DNA of 27,462 nucleotides, from contig CANIMM010000007.1 in NCBI GenBank assembly GCA_947468255.1, forward strand, positions 1 to 27,462. Reading direction: 5' to 3'. A model generated the notes under the pieces. It ran no database searches and was not told the origin of the DNA. It worked only from the letters and a program-made list of their open reading frames with translations. The position numbers and the translations under genes are program-made. Below, piece by piece: positions 1 through 6,607 of this stretch (the stretch's first letter is position 1; every line of letters starts with the position of its first letter). Origin of the DNA: Chitinophagaceae bacterium (GTDB taxonomy: Bacteria; Bacteroidota; Bacteroidia; Chitinophagales; Chitinophagaceae).

Positions 1-786
1 GTTTCCCGAACCAAGGATATCACTTATTTAGCTGCGGATAGTTCCCATAATATTGCTGCCCAAGCATTAAATGTTTTTGCTCCGCGAAAGCATGGAAAGT
101 TAAAAGAGGTATTCATCTTTGTATATGGAGGAACCTGGAATTCAGGCCATAAATCTTTGTATAACTTTTTAGGAAATAGGATGGCCAGAAAAAATGTGGT
201 TACTGTGATATTAGATTATCCAAAAAGTCCAGGTGCAAATTATGATGAAATGGCAACCGATGTAGCCAAATCAGTGAAGTGGGTAAAGGATAATATTGAG
301 CAATATGGTGGGGATCCGAGCAAGATTTATATATCGGGGCATTCTGCAGGCGGCCATCTTGCAGCACTCATTACGGTTCGCAATGATTATTTTGACAAAT
401 TAGGACTCGAAAATCCAATCAAGGGGGCTATTTTGATCGATGCCGCTGGATTGGATATGTATACCTATTTGGTGGAATCTAAATTTACGGGTGATAATAC
501 CTACTTGCAAACTTTCACTAACAATCCGGTTTCATGGAAGGAGGCTTCCCCTTTGTATTATGTTCACAAAGGAATGGCGCCGATGTTGATTTATGTTGGC
601 GGTAAAACGTATCCTTCGATTGCCGTTGGCAACGAAAAATTGGTTGCCGCCTTGAGGGACTTGAATTATGAACCCCTCTATTATACTCTCGAAGGTAAAA
701 AGCATAAGCCGATGATTACACAGTTTCTTAATTCAGGCAACCGTCGCTATAAGGAAATACTGGATTTTATGCGCAAGAACAATTAG
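1..786 (+). CDS. alpha/beta-hydrolase, esterase-like (5' end outside window)
   Basis: The reading frame is open from the first base to TAG at 784-786 (261 residues visible). A TTG at 157 is in frame but internal, because clear homology-bearing sequence lies upstream, so the true start is outside the window. The strand-loop FVYGGTWNSG matches the oxyanion-hole segment (YGG form) of the BD-FAE/carboxylesterase-like alpha/beta-hydrolases. GHSAGGH carries the nucleophile serine at nt 343-345, and GKKHKP near the end supplies the likely catalytic histidine at nt 703-705. The usual acid after the strand LIYVGG is not obvious: GGKTYPS replaces the common G-x-x-D pattern. Likely role is hydrolysis of a small ester, such as an acyl ester on a sugar or a xenobiotic. 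The substrate cannot be read from sequence, and secretion cannot be judged because the N-terminus is missing. Confidence 0.85.
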   Translation, partial: VSRTKDITYLAADSSHNIAAQALNVFAPRKHGKLKEVFIFVYGGTWNSGHKSLYNFLGNRMARKNVVTVILDYPKSPGANYDEMATDVAKSVKWVKDNIEQYGGDPSKIYISGHSAGGHLAALITVRNDYFDKLGLENPIKGAILIDAAGLDMYTYLVESKFTGDNTYLQTFTNNPVSWKEASPLYYVHKGMAPMLIYVGGKTYPSIAVGNEKLVAALRDLNYEPLYYTLEGKKHKPMITQFLNSGNRRYKEILDFMRKNN

Positions 787-945
787 CAATTGGAGTCGTT
801 CGAAAAAAAACTAACTTGGATTTTTGAGGATATATAAGAATTAGAATTTCTATCATATTTACCTTTGTATAAAATTTAGTAGAAATCATTTATATATTGA
901 ATATCAATTAATTAATAGATTTTTTTTTTCATTCTGATTTTGTAA

Positions 946-1200
946 ATTATAGATTGCAGTTCTTTCAAATTCAATTTTGTCGTCGCTTGGCTGGTGATTG
1001 CTATCTTTATTTCAGCGTTTCAACTTTGGGTTGTATTTGATCGGCATACTCCAATTAAGGCCTCCTTTTGGTTTATTCTATGTCCCATATTTGGCTTTTC
1101 AATTGCCAAGATAATAATCATGACCCCATAAGTTGCTTTGCTTTTTTTGAAGAGCTTAGGTATTCGCCGCCTTTTTTTGATTCAAAGAATGAATAGTTAA
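946..1200 (+). pseudogene. possible decayed small membrane-protein gene
   Basis: Frame 1 between the TAA at 943 and the TAA at 1198 reads as a membrane protein. Two hydrophobic stretches (VVAWLVIAIFISAFQLWVVF, then FWFILCPIFGF followed by more hydrophobic residues) are joined by a charged turn DRHTPIK. A single in-frame TAA at 1129-1131 interrupts it, and the text then continues as a plausible VALLFLKSLGIRRLFLIQ. There is no ATG, GTG or TTG near the beginning. I see a hydrophobic, non-random frame with a stop inside. Calling it a remnant of a small membrane protein is inference. No family is recognised, and chance in AT-rich DNA (many Phe/Ile/Leu codons) is a real alternative. Confidence 0.25.
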
Positions 1201-1280
1201 CTTTTTGAACTAAAATGGTAGCGAACAACAAGTGTTTTGCCCCCATTTGTTTCAATCTTTGTTGAATCTGACAAATAAAA

Positions 1281-1327
1281 TTCTTAGAAAAGGGGTATTT
1301 TTTAAGTGTAAACCCTTTTCAAAAGAA
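1281..1327 (+). promoter_or_regulatory. stem-loop in the leuC leader region
   Basis: GAAAAGGG at 1287-1294 pairs with CCCTTTTC at 1313-1320. TTCTT at 1281-1285 pairs with AAGAA at 1323-1327, leaving a small internal bulge. The 18-base loop is AT-rich and no T-run follows, so it is not a normal intrinsic terminator. It lies about 115 bases before leuC and could be an RNA structure in the leader or the end of an upstream transcript. The role is not determinable. Confidence 0.35.
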
Positions 1328-1384
1328 TTGTTTCTCCTCCATTTTTAAGGTTTAATTCAGCGGTTCATGATTTTTAAGTGATTT

Positions 1385-1418
1385 TTTGCAATTTTTTCCC
1401 AATTACAATGGATATTTG
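1385..1418 (+). promoter_or_regulatory. possible Bacteroidota promoter for leuC
   Basis: TTTG at 1385-1388 and GATATTTG at 1411-1418 resemble the -33 TTTG and -7 TAnnTTTG elements, 22 bases apart (slightly long; one mismatch in the -7 box). Transcription would begin about 16 bases before the leuC ATG. Weak match, offered as the best candidate. Confidence 0.3.
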
Positions 1419-1441
1419 CAAATAATTCTAAAAAACCAACA

Positions 1442-2845
1442 ATGAGCCAGAAGCCAAGTACGCTGTTTGATAAAGTGTGGGATGCACACGTAGTGAGAAA
1501 AATTGAAGATGGCCCCGATGTATTTTTTATTGACCGTCATTTTATACATGAGGTTACTAGCCCAGTTGCCTTTTTGGGTTTGGAAAGTAGGGGTTTACAA
1601 GTAATGTTTCCTGAACATACTTTTGCCACTGCCGATCACAATACGCCTACCATTAATCAGCATTTACCGGTAGCAGATCCATTATCTGCCAATCAGCTGA
1701 AAGCGTTGGAACAAAATTCAGCTAAATATGGGATTTCCCATTGGGGTTTGGGTAATCCAAAAAATGGTATTGTTCACGTAGTAGGACCCGAAAATGGTAT
1801 CACGCTTCCTGGTATGACCATTGTTTGCGGTGATTCACATACTTCTACCCATGGTGCTTTTGGCGCTATCGCTTTTGGTATCGGTACCTCAGAGGTGGAG
1901 ATGGTGTTATCTTCTCAATGTATCATGCAACCCAAGCCTTTGAAAATGCGTATCAACGTTACGGGTAGTTTGGGTAAAGCAGTTACGCCAAAGGATGTTA
2001 CCCTTTATATTATTTCAAAATTAACTACTGCAGGTGCAACGGGTTATTTTGTAGAATATGCAGGGGATGTTTTTGAAAAAATGAGTATGGAAGGCCGTAT
2101 GACGGTTTGTAATATGAGTATTGAAATGGGTGCCCGTGGCGGTATGATTGCTCCGGATGAAACCACTTTTTCGTATATTAATGGACGTGAGTTAGCTCCC
2201 AAAGGAGCAGCTTGGGATAAGGCATTGGCCTATTGGAAAACGCTTTCCACTGATGCGGGCGCTGAATTTGATATTGAATATAATTTTGATGCCGCTGACA
2301 TAGAGCCGATGATTACTTATGGTACCAATCCTGGTATGGGAATGGGAATTTCTAAATCCATTCCAAAAGGAGCTGATTTAAAAGGTGGTACTGCCACTTA
2401 TGAAAAGTCACTTGCCTATATGGGCTTTGGTGAGCAAGAACAAATGATCGGTAAAAAGGTAGACTTTGTTTTTATAGGAAGTTGTACCAATGGCCGTATC
2501 GAAGATTTCAGGGCCTTTGCATCTATTATAAAGGGAAGAAAAAAGGCGGAGCATGTTACAGCCTGGGTAGTTCCAGGTTCTCATATTGTAGAAGCACAAA
2601 TAAAGGAAGAAGGCATTTTAGATATCCTAACGGAAGCGGGTTTTTTGTTGCGTCAACCTGGTTGCTCGGCTTGTCTTGCTATGAATGATGATAAGGTACC
2701 TGCAGGAAAATATGCGGTGAGTACCAGTAACAGAAATTTTGAAGGTCGTCAAGGTCCAGGAAGCAGGACCATGCTGGCAAGTCCTTTAGTGGCAGCAGCA
2801 GCAGCAGTTACCGGTTATGTAACTGACCCTAGGGAATTAATGTAA
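1442..2845 (+). CDS. leuC: 3-isopropylmalate/(R)-2-methylmalate dehydratase large subunit
   Basis: LeuC, 467 aa, the normal length. With LeuD it isomerises 2-isopropylmalate to 3-isopropylmalate in leucine synthesis, and citramalate to 3-methylmalate in the pyruvate route to isoleucine. The aconitase-type [4Fe-4S] ligands are visible: Cys348 in GSCTNG, and Cys408 and Cys411 in GCSACLAMN. CGDSHTSTHGAFGA and NRNFEGRQG are signature active-site segments. The start MSQKPSTLFDKVWDAH has the typical LeuC opening (TLFDKVWD). It is the first gene of a leuC-leuD-cimA-leuB cluster, with leuD following after 57 bases. Expression is probably from the weak promoter just upstream. Cytoplasmic. Confidence 0.97.
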   Translation: MSQKPSTLFDKVWDAHVVRKIEDGPDVFFIDRHFIHEVTSPVAFLGLESRGLQVMFPEHTFATADHNTPTINQHLPVADPLSANQLKALEQNSAKYGISHWGLGNPKNGIVHVVGPENGITLPGMTIVCGDSHTSTHGAFGAIAFGIGTSEVEMVLSSQCIMQPKPLKMRINVTGSLGKAVTPKDVTLYIISKLTTAGATGYFVEYAGDVFEKMSMEGRMTVCNMSIEMGARGGMIAPDETTFSYINGRELAPKGAAWDKALAYWKTLSTDAGAEFDIEYNFDAADIEPMITYGTNPGMGMGISKSIPKGADLKGGTATYEKSLAYMGFGEQEQMIGKKVDFVFIGSCTNGRIEDFRAFASIIKGRKKAEHVTAWVVPGSHIVEAQIKEEGILDILTEAGFLLRQPGCSACLAMNDDKVPAGKYAVSTSNRNFEGRQGPGSRTMLASPLVAAAAAVTGYVTDPRELM

Positions 2846-2902
2846 TTTTCCTTTTTGTTTTTTAGTTTTTAGTTTTCAATTAATCAATTATCAATTCATT
2901 TT

Positions 2903-3499
2903 ATGGCATACGATAAATTTACCACCCTGTCTAGTTCGGCAGTTCCTTTACCTATTGAAAATGTGGATACTGACCAGATTATTCCAGCACGATTTTTAAA
3001 AGCAACCAAGCGGGAAGCATTTGGAGATAACTTGTTCCGCGATTGGCGGTATAATAGCGATGATAGTCCTAAACAGGATTTTATTTTAAACAATCCAATT
3101 TATTCCGGTAAAATACTAGTTGGCGGCACCAATTTTGGAAGTGGTAGCAGTCGTGAACATGCGGCTTGGGCTATTTATGATTATGGTTTTCGTTGTGTAG
3201 TGTCGAGTTTTTTTGCTGATATCTTTAAAAACAACGCCATCAATATGGGCATCTTACCGGTACAGGTAAGCCCTGAATTTTTAGGTCAAATTTTTGATGC
3301 CATTGAAGCAGATCCAAATACTATCATTGAAGTAAGTCTACCGGATCAAACCATTTCAATTCTTGCTACCGGCGCAACAGAATCATTTGAAATTAATGGG
3401 TATAAAAAAAATAACCTGCTCAACGGCTTCGATGATATTGATTATTTACAAGCAATGAAATCTGAAATTGGAGCTTTCGCTGCTGAAAAGGCAGTGTAG
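2903..3499 (+). CDS. leuD: 3-isopropylmalate/(R)-2-methylmalate dehydratase small subunit
   Basis: LeuD, 198 aa, full length. It is the swivelling small subunit that completes the LeuC active site and sets substrate choice. Visible signatures are NVDTDQIIPARFLK near residue 20, the GSGSSREHAAWA loop that binds the substrate carboxylate, and CVVSSFFADIFKNNAINMG. The ATG at 2903 gives the usual short N-terminal strand. It lies 57 bases after leuC with no terminator between them, and is followed by a 222-base gap containing an inverted repeat before cimA. Because the cluster also encodes citramalate synthase, LeuCD probably handles both C6/C7 leucine intermediates and the C5 isoleucine intermediates (inference). 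Confidence 0.96.
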   Translation: MAYDKFTTLSSSAVPLPIENVDTDQIIPARFLKATKREAFGDNLFRDWRYNSDDSPKQDFILNNPIYSGKILVGGTNFGSGSSREHAAWAIYDYGFRCVVSSFFADIFKNNAINMGILPVQVSPEFLGQIFDAIEADPNTIIEVSLPDQTISILATGATESFEINGYKKNNLLNGFDDIDYLQAMKSEIGAFAAEKAV

Positions 3500-3688
3500 T
3501 GGTGAATGGTGAATGGGCAATGGTGAAAAGGCAAAGCTTCGCAAACTATTTTGCTTTATTCGAAATTACTCTTGTGAGAAAGGAATTTATTGATGCTCAT
3601 TGCAGATTATGTTTTTAAAAAATATTCAACGCTATAATTTTAACAATTCACAATTCACCATTCACCATTGACCATTCACCATTGACCA
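3500..3688. repeat. 28-bp imperfect inverted repeat between leuD and cimA
   Basis: The arm at 3500-3527 (starting TGGTGAATGGTGAATGGG) is the reverse complement of 3661-3688 (starting TTCACCATTGACCATTCACC) with two mismatches. The right arm belongs to a longer run of degenerate ATTCACC/ATTGACC units, 3645-3695. The left arm begins inside the leuD stop codon. The 133 bases between the arms show no gene. It looks like an intergenic palindromic or short-sequence repeat element of the kind scattered in many Bacteroidota genomes. Whether it affects the operon mRNA is unknown. Confidence 0.7.
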
Positions 3689-3721
3689 TTCATTCATAAA
3701 CACAGCCATCGCTGCAAGCAA

Positions 3722-5245
3722 TTGAAAAATACCCCCCGGCATATCGAAATAATGGATACTACGCTTCGTGATGGAGAGCAAACCAGTGGTGTGTCATTTT
3801 CTGCTTCTGAAAAATTAACTATTGCTCAGCTATTGCTCACGGAGGTGAAAGTAGACAGAATTGAAATTGCATCTGCAAGGGTATCGGAGGGAGAATTTCT
3901 TGCTGTTAAAAAAATAACGGATTGGGCTCGTGCTACCGGATTTATCAACCAGGTGGAAGTATTAACCTTTGTAGATGGTTCCACTTCGGTAGAATGGATG
4001 TTGGAGGCGGGAGCTGTTGTAATGAACTTATTGACCAAAGGGTCGCTTAATCATCTAACCCACCAGCTGAAAAAGAAGCCAGCAGAACATTTCGATGAAA
4101 TAGCCCAAGTAATTCAATTGGCAACTCAAAAAGGTTTACAGTGTAATGTATATCTAGAAGACTGGAGTAATGGCATGCGCAATTCAAAGGAATATGTACT
4201 GCAGTACCTAGATTTTTTACAGCATCAACCGATTCAACGAGTTTTATTACCTGATACCCTGGGCGTATTAATTCCTTCTGAAACATTTGCGTATGTATCG
4301 GAATTGGTAAATCGTTATCCAACATTGCATTTCGATTTTCATGCGCACAATGATTATGACCTCAGTATCGCCAATGTGATGGAGGCAGTAAAAGCAGGAG
4401 CGCATGGTTTACATCTTACTGTAAATGGGATGGGAGAACGCGCTGGAAATGCACCCTTAGCGAGTGCAATTGCCGTGTTAAATGATTTTATGCCGGAAGT
4501 TAAAACGACCGTTGTAGAAAAATCTTTGTACACTGCTAGTAAATTAGTGGAAGCTTTTTCGGGATTCCGTATCTCGGCTAATAAACCGGTTGTGGGTGAA
4601 AATGTATTTACCCAAACAGCGGGTATCCATGCCGATGGGGATAAGAAGAACAATCTTTATTACAATGATTTAATGCCGGAGCGCTTTGGTCGGCAGCGTA
4701 AATATGCATTGGGTAAAACCAGTGGCAAGGCCAATATCGATAATAATTTGCAGCAATTGGGCATACAATTGTCCGATGCCGATTTGAAAAAAGTTACCCA
4801 GCGGGTAATTGAGTTAGGTGACCGAAAAGAAATGGTTACCCAAGCCGATTTGCCCTACATTATATCTGATATTTTAGATAGTAATAGCATAGAACAAAAA
4901 GTTCAGATAAAAAATTATGTACTTACGCATTCCAAGGATTTAAAACCTTCCGTTACCTTACATATTTGCATCAACGGTGAATTTTTTGAAGAGCATGCCC
5001 AGGGAGATGGCCAATACGATGCTTTTGTAAATGCGTTACATAAAATTTATAAACAAAAGAAGGTAGAGTTGCCGTTGTTGGTAGATTATACCGTACGGAT
5101 ACCGCCTGGTGGTAAATCTGATGCTTTGTGCGAAACCATAATTACTTGGTTGCACAGTGGGAAGGAATTTAAAACACGCGGCTTGGATAGCGATCAGACA
5201 GTAGCGGCGATCAAGGCTACTGAAAAAATGTTGAATATCATTTAA
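3722..5245 (+). CDS. cimA: (R)-citramalate synthase
   Basis: This 507-aa DRE-TIM metallolyase condenses acetyl-CoA with pyruvate to (R)-citramalate, the first step of the threonine-independent isoleucine route. The catalytic segment TLRDGEQTSGVSF has Arg16 and Asp17. HAHNDYDLS gives metal-binding histidines, followed by NGMGERAGNAPLAS and TQTAGIHADGDKKNNLY. The C-terminal part is the regulatory (LeuA dimer) domain ending YTVRIPPGGKSDAL...DQTVAAIKATEKML. From memory it follows Leptospira interrogans citramalate synthase closely, and the pyruvate-pocket residues Leu81, Leu104 and Tyr144 fall at the same numbers. This also supports the TTG start at 3722: the next ATG (3752) would remove the first barrel strand. 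The alternative is a 2-isopropylmalate synthase, less likely given the pocket. leuB follows after 28 bases. Confidence 0.88.
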   Translation: MKNTPRHIEIMDTTLRDGEQTSGVSFSASEKLTIAQLLLTEVKVDRIEIASARVSEGEFLAVKKITDWARATGFINQVEVLTFVDGSTSVEWMLEAGAVVMNLLTKGSLNHLTHQLKKKPAEHFDEIAQVIQLATQKGLQCNVYLEDWSNGMRNSKEYVLQYLDFLQHQPIQRVLLPDTLGVLIPSETFAYVSELVNRYPTLHFDFHAHNDYDLSIANVMEAVKAGAHGLHLTVNGMGERAGNAPLASAIAVLNDFMPEVKTTVVEKSLYTASKLVEAFSGFRISANKPVVGENVFTQTAGIHADGDKKNNLYYNDLMPERFGRQRKYALGKTSGKANIDNNLQQLGIQLSDADLKKVTQRVIELGDRKEMVTQADLPYIISDILDSNSIEQKVQIKNYVLTHSKDLKPSVTLHICINGEFFEEHAQGDGQYDAFVNALHKIYKQKKVELPLLVDYTVRIPPGGKSDALCETIITWLHSGKEFKTRGLDSDQTVAAIKATEKMLNII

Positions 5246-5273
5246 TAATAAAAAATACAATCCCTTTAATAAA

Positions 5274-6347
5274 ATGGCAAAAAAACACATACTCATTGTT
5301 CCCGGAGATGGGATAGGTCAGGAAGTAACTGCAGTAGGAAAAAAAGTATTGGATAAAATTGCGACTAAATTTGGTCACGAATTTACTTATGATGAAGCAC
5401 TGATTGGTCATGTTGCTATCGAAGCTACTGGTAATCCATTGCCCGACGAGTCATTACAGAAAATGCGCAATTCAGATGCAGTGCTTTTTGGAGCGGTCGG
5501 TCATCCAAAATATGATAATGATCCCTCTGCTAAAGTTCGTCCGGAGCAGGGTTTGCTGAAGATGAGAAAGGAGCTGGGGCTATACGCTAATCTTAGGCCC
5601 ATTAAATTATTCGATGAGTTGCTTTCTGCATCTAGTATCAAACCTGAAATTTTAAAAGGAGCCGATATCTTGTTTTTCAGGGAGCTTACCGGAGATATTT
5701 ATTTTGGTGAAAAGGGAAGAAAGAATGATGGAGACACCGCTTACGATATTGCAGAGTACAGTCGTTATGAAGTACAAAGAATAGGTAGGAAAGCTTTTGA
5801 AGCAGCCAGAACAAGAAGGAAAAAATTGTGTTCCGTAGATAAGGCAAATGTTTTAGAAACCAGTCGTTTGTGGAGAGAAGAAATTCAAAAATTGGCTTTG
5901 GAATATCCTGATGTAGAAGTGGAACATCAATTTGTAGATTCCACCGCCATGCTTTTAATAAAAGACCCTTGTCGTTTTGATGTAGTGGTTACCGCCAACT
6001 TATTTGGTGATATTTTAACTGATGAAGCATCACAAATTGCAGGTTCGATGGGAATGCTTGCTTCTGCATCTATTGGAGATGGGACAGGAGTGTATGAACC
6101 CATTCATGGATCGGCTCATGATATTACTGGCAAAGGTGTTGCCAATCCGTTGGCTTCTATTCTTTCGGTCGCTTTATTATTAGATATTTCTTTTGGTATG
6201 AAGGCGGAATCTGAACTGGTAATCAGTGCAGTTGACCAGGTTTTAAAAGAAGGGTATCGTACCCGTGATATTGCAGATGCAACTACCACTGCAGATAAAT
6301 TATTAGGGACAGATGCGATGGGGAAGGAAGTGTTGAAGTTTTTATAA
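5274..6347 (+). CDS. leuB: 3-isopropylmalate dehydrogenase (also 3-methylmalate)
   Basis: LeuB, 357 aa, normal length. This NAD-dependent beta-decarboxylating dehydrogenase makes 2-oxoisocaproate from 3-isopropylmalate and, in the citramalate pathway, 2-oxobutyrate from 3-methylmalate. The protein opens HILIVPGDGIGQEV. Substrate-binding arginines lie in LLKMRKELGLYANLRP, the ELTGDIYFGEKGR loop is present, and the metal and NAD segments VTANLFGDILTDEASQIAGS and GVYEPIHGSAHDI are intact. The gene begins 28 bases after cimA and is followed within 20 bases by a strong intrinsic terminator, so it ends the operon. Cytoplasmic. Confidence 0.97.
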   Translation: MAKKHILIVPGDGIGQEVTAVGKKVLDKIATKFGHEFTYDEALIGHVAIEATGNPLPDESLQKMRNSDAVLFGAVGHPKYDNDPSAKVRPEQGLLKMRKELGLYANLRPIKLFDELLSASSIKPEILKGADILFFRELTGDIYFGEKGRKNDGDTAYDIAEYSRYEVQRIGRKAFEAARTRRKKLCSVDKANVLETSRLWREEIQKLALEYPDVEVEHQFVDSTAMLLIKDPCRFDVVVTANLFGDILTDEASQIAGSMGMLASASIGDGTGVYEPIHGSAHDITGKGVANPLASILSVALLLDISFGMKAESELVISAVDQVLKEGYRTRDIADATTTADKLLGTDAMGKEVLKFL

Positions 6348-6365
6348 ATCGGTATTGTTTAAGGC

Positions 6366-6410
6366 AAGGCATATAAATGGTAAGGTTACTATTTATATGC
6401 CTTTTTTATT
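6366..6410 (+). terminator. intrinsic terminator of the leu operon
   Basis: AAGGCATATAAAT at 6366-6378 is an exact inverted repeat of 6391-6403. The hairpin extends inward by a G-U pair and GTA/TAC, leaving a four-base loop. It is followed directly by a T-rich tract (cTTTTTTATT). It begins 19 bases after the leuB stop. Confidence 0.88.
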
Positions 6411-6531
6411 ATAAGATATTTTTGATACCTATAAAATCAGCAGTTATTTGCAGTTTTTTATTTTAATACCTCGTTGTGAATCAACCTTATTTGCTCGCCC
6501 CGAGGCCATCTAAATTTTTTTGATAAAAACG

Positions 6532-6560
6532 TTGAATACATAAAAAATAGATTATTATTG
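6532..6560 (+). promoter_or_regulatory. possible promoter for the sodium/sugar symporter gene
   Basis: TTG at 6532-6534, 18 bases, then TATTATTG at 6553-6560 (7 of 8 to TAnnTTTG). Initiation would give a leader of about 40 bases before ATG 6608. It lies downstream of the leu terminator, as expected for an independent unit. Confidence 0.35.
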
Positions 6561-6607
6561 CTATGCTATTAACGAGTTAATATTATTTATTTCATTCAAA
6601 ATTGCAT

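Larger units (their letters stand above)
787..1441. other. 655-base non-coding region upstream of leuC
   Basis: AT-rich spacer between the hydrolase and leuC. It contains an isolated -7-like box TACCTTTG at 860-867 with no -33 TTG at the right distance, a hydrophobic reading frame broken by a stop (946-1200), a stem-loop at 1281-1327 and a possible promoter at 1385-1418. No RNA gene or leucine-rich leader peptide was recognised. Confidence 0.6.

Noticed and set aside
1215..1265. Short frame of 16 codons before leuC as an attenuation leader peptide
   Set aside because: It holds one Leu and one Ile only, with no run of either, and the following stem-loop lacks a U-tract, so classical attenuation is not supported.
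2482..2688. Plus-strand 68-codon frame inside leuC
   Set aside because: Overlaps the leuC iron-sulfur region out of frame; no independent start signal or plausible composition.
3752..5245. ATG at 3752 as the cimA start
   Set aside because: It would delete the first barrel strand (RHIEIM) that related enzymes have; the TTG at 3722 restores the expected N-terminus.
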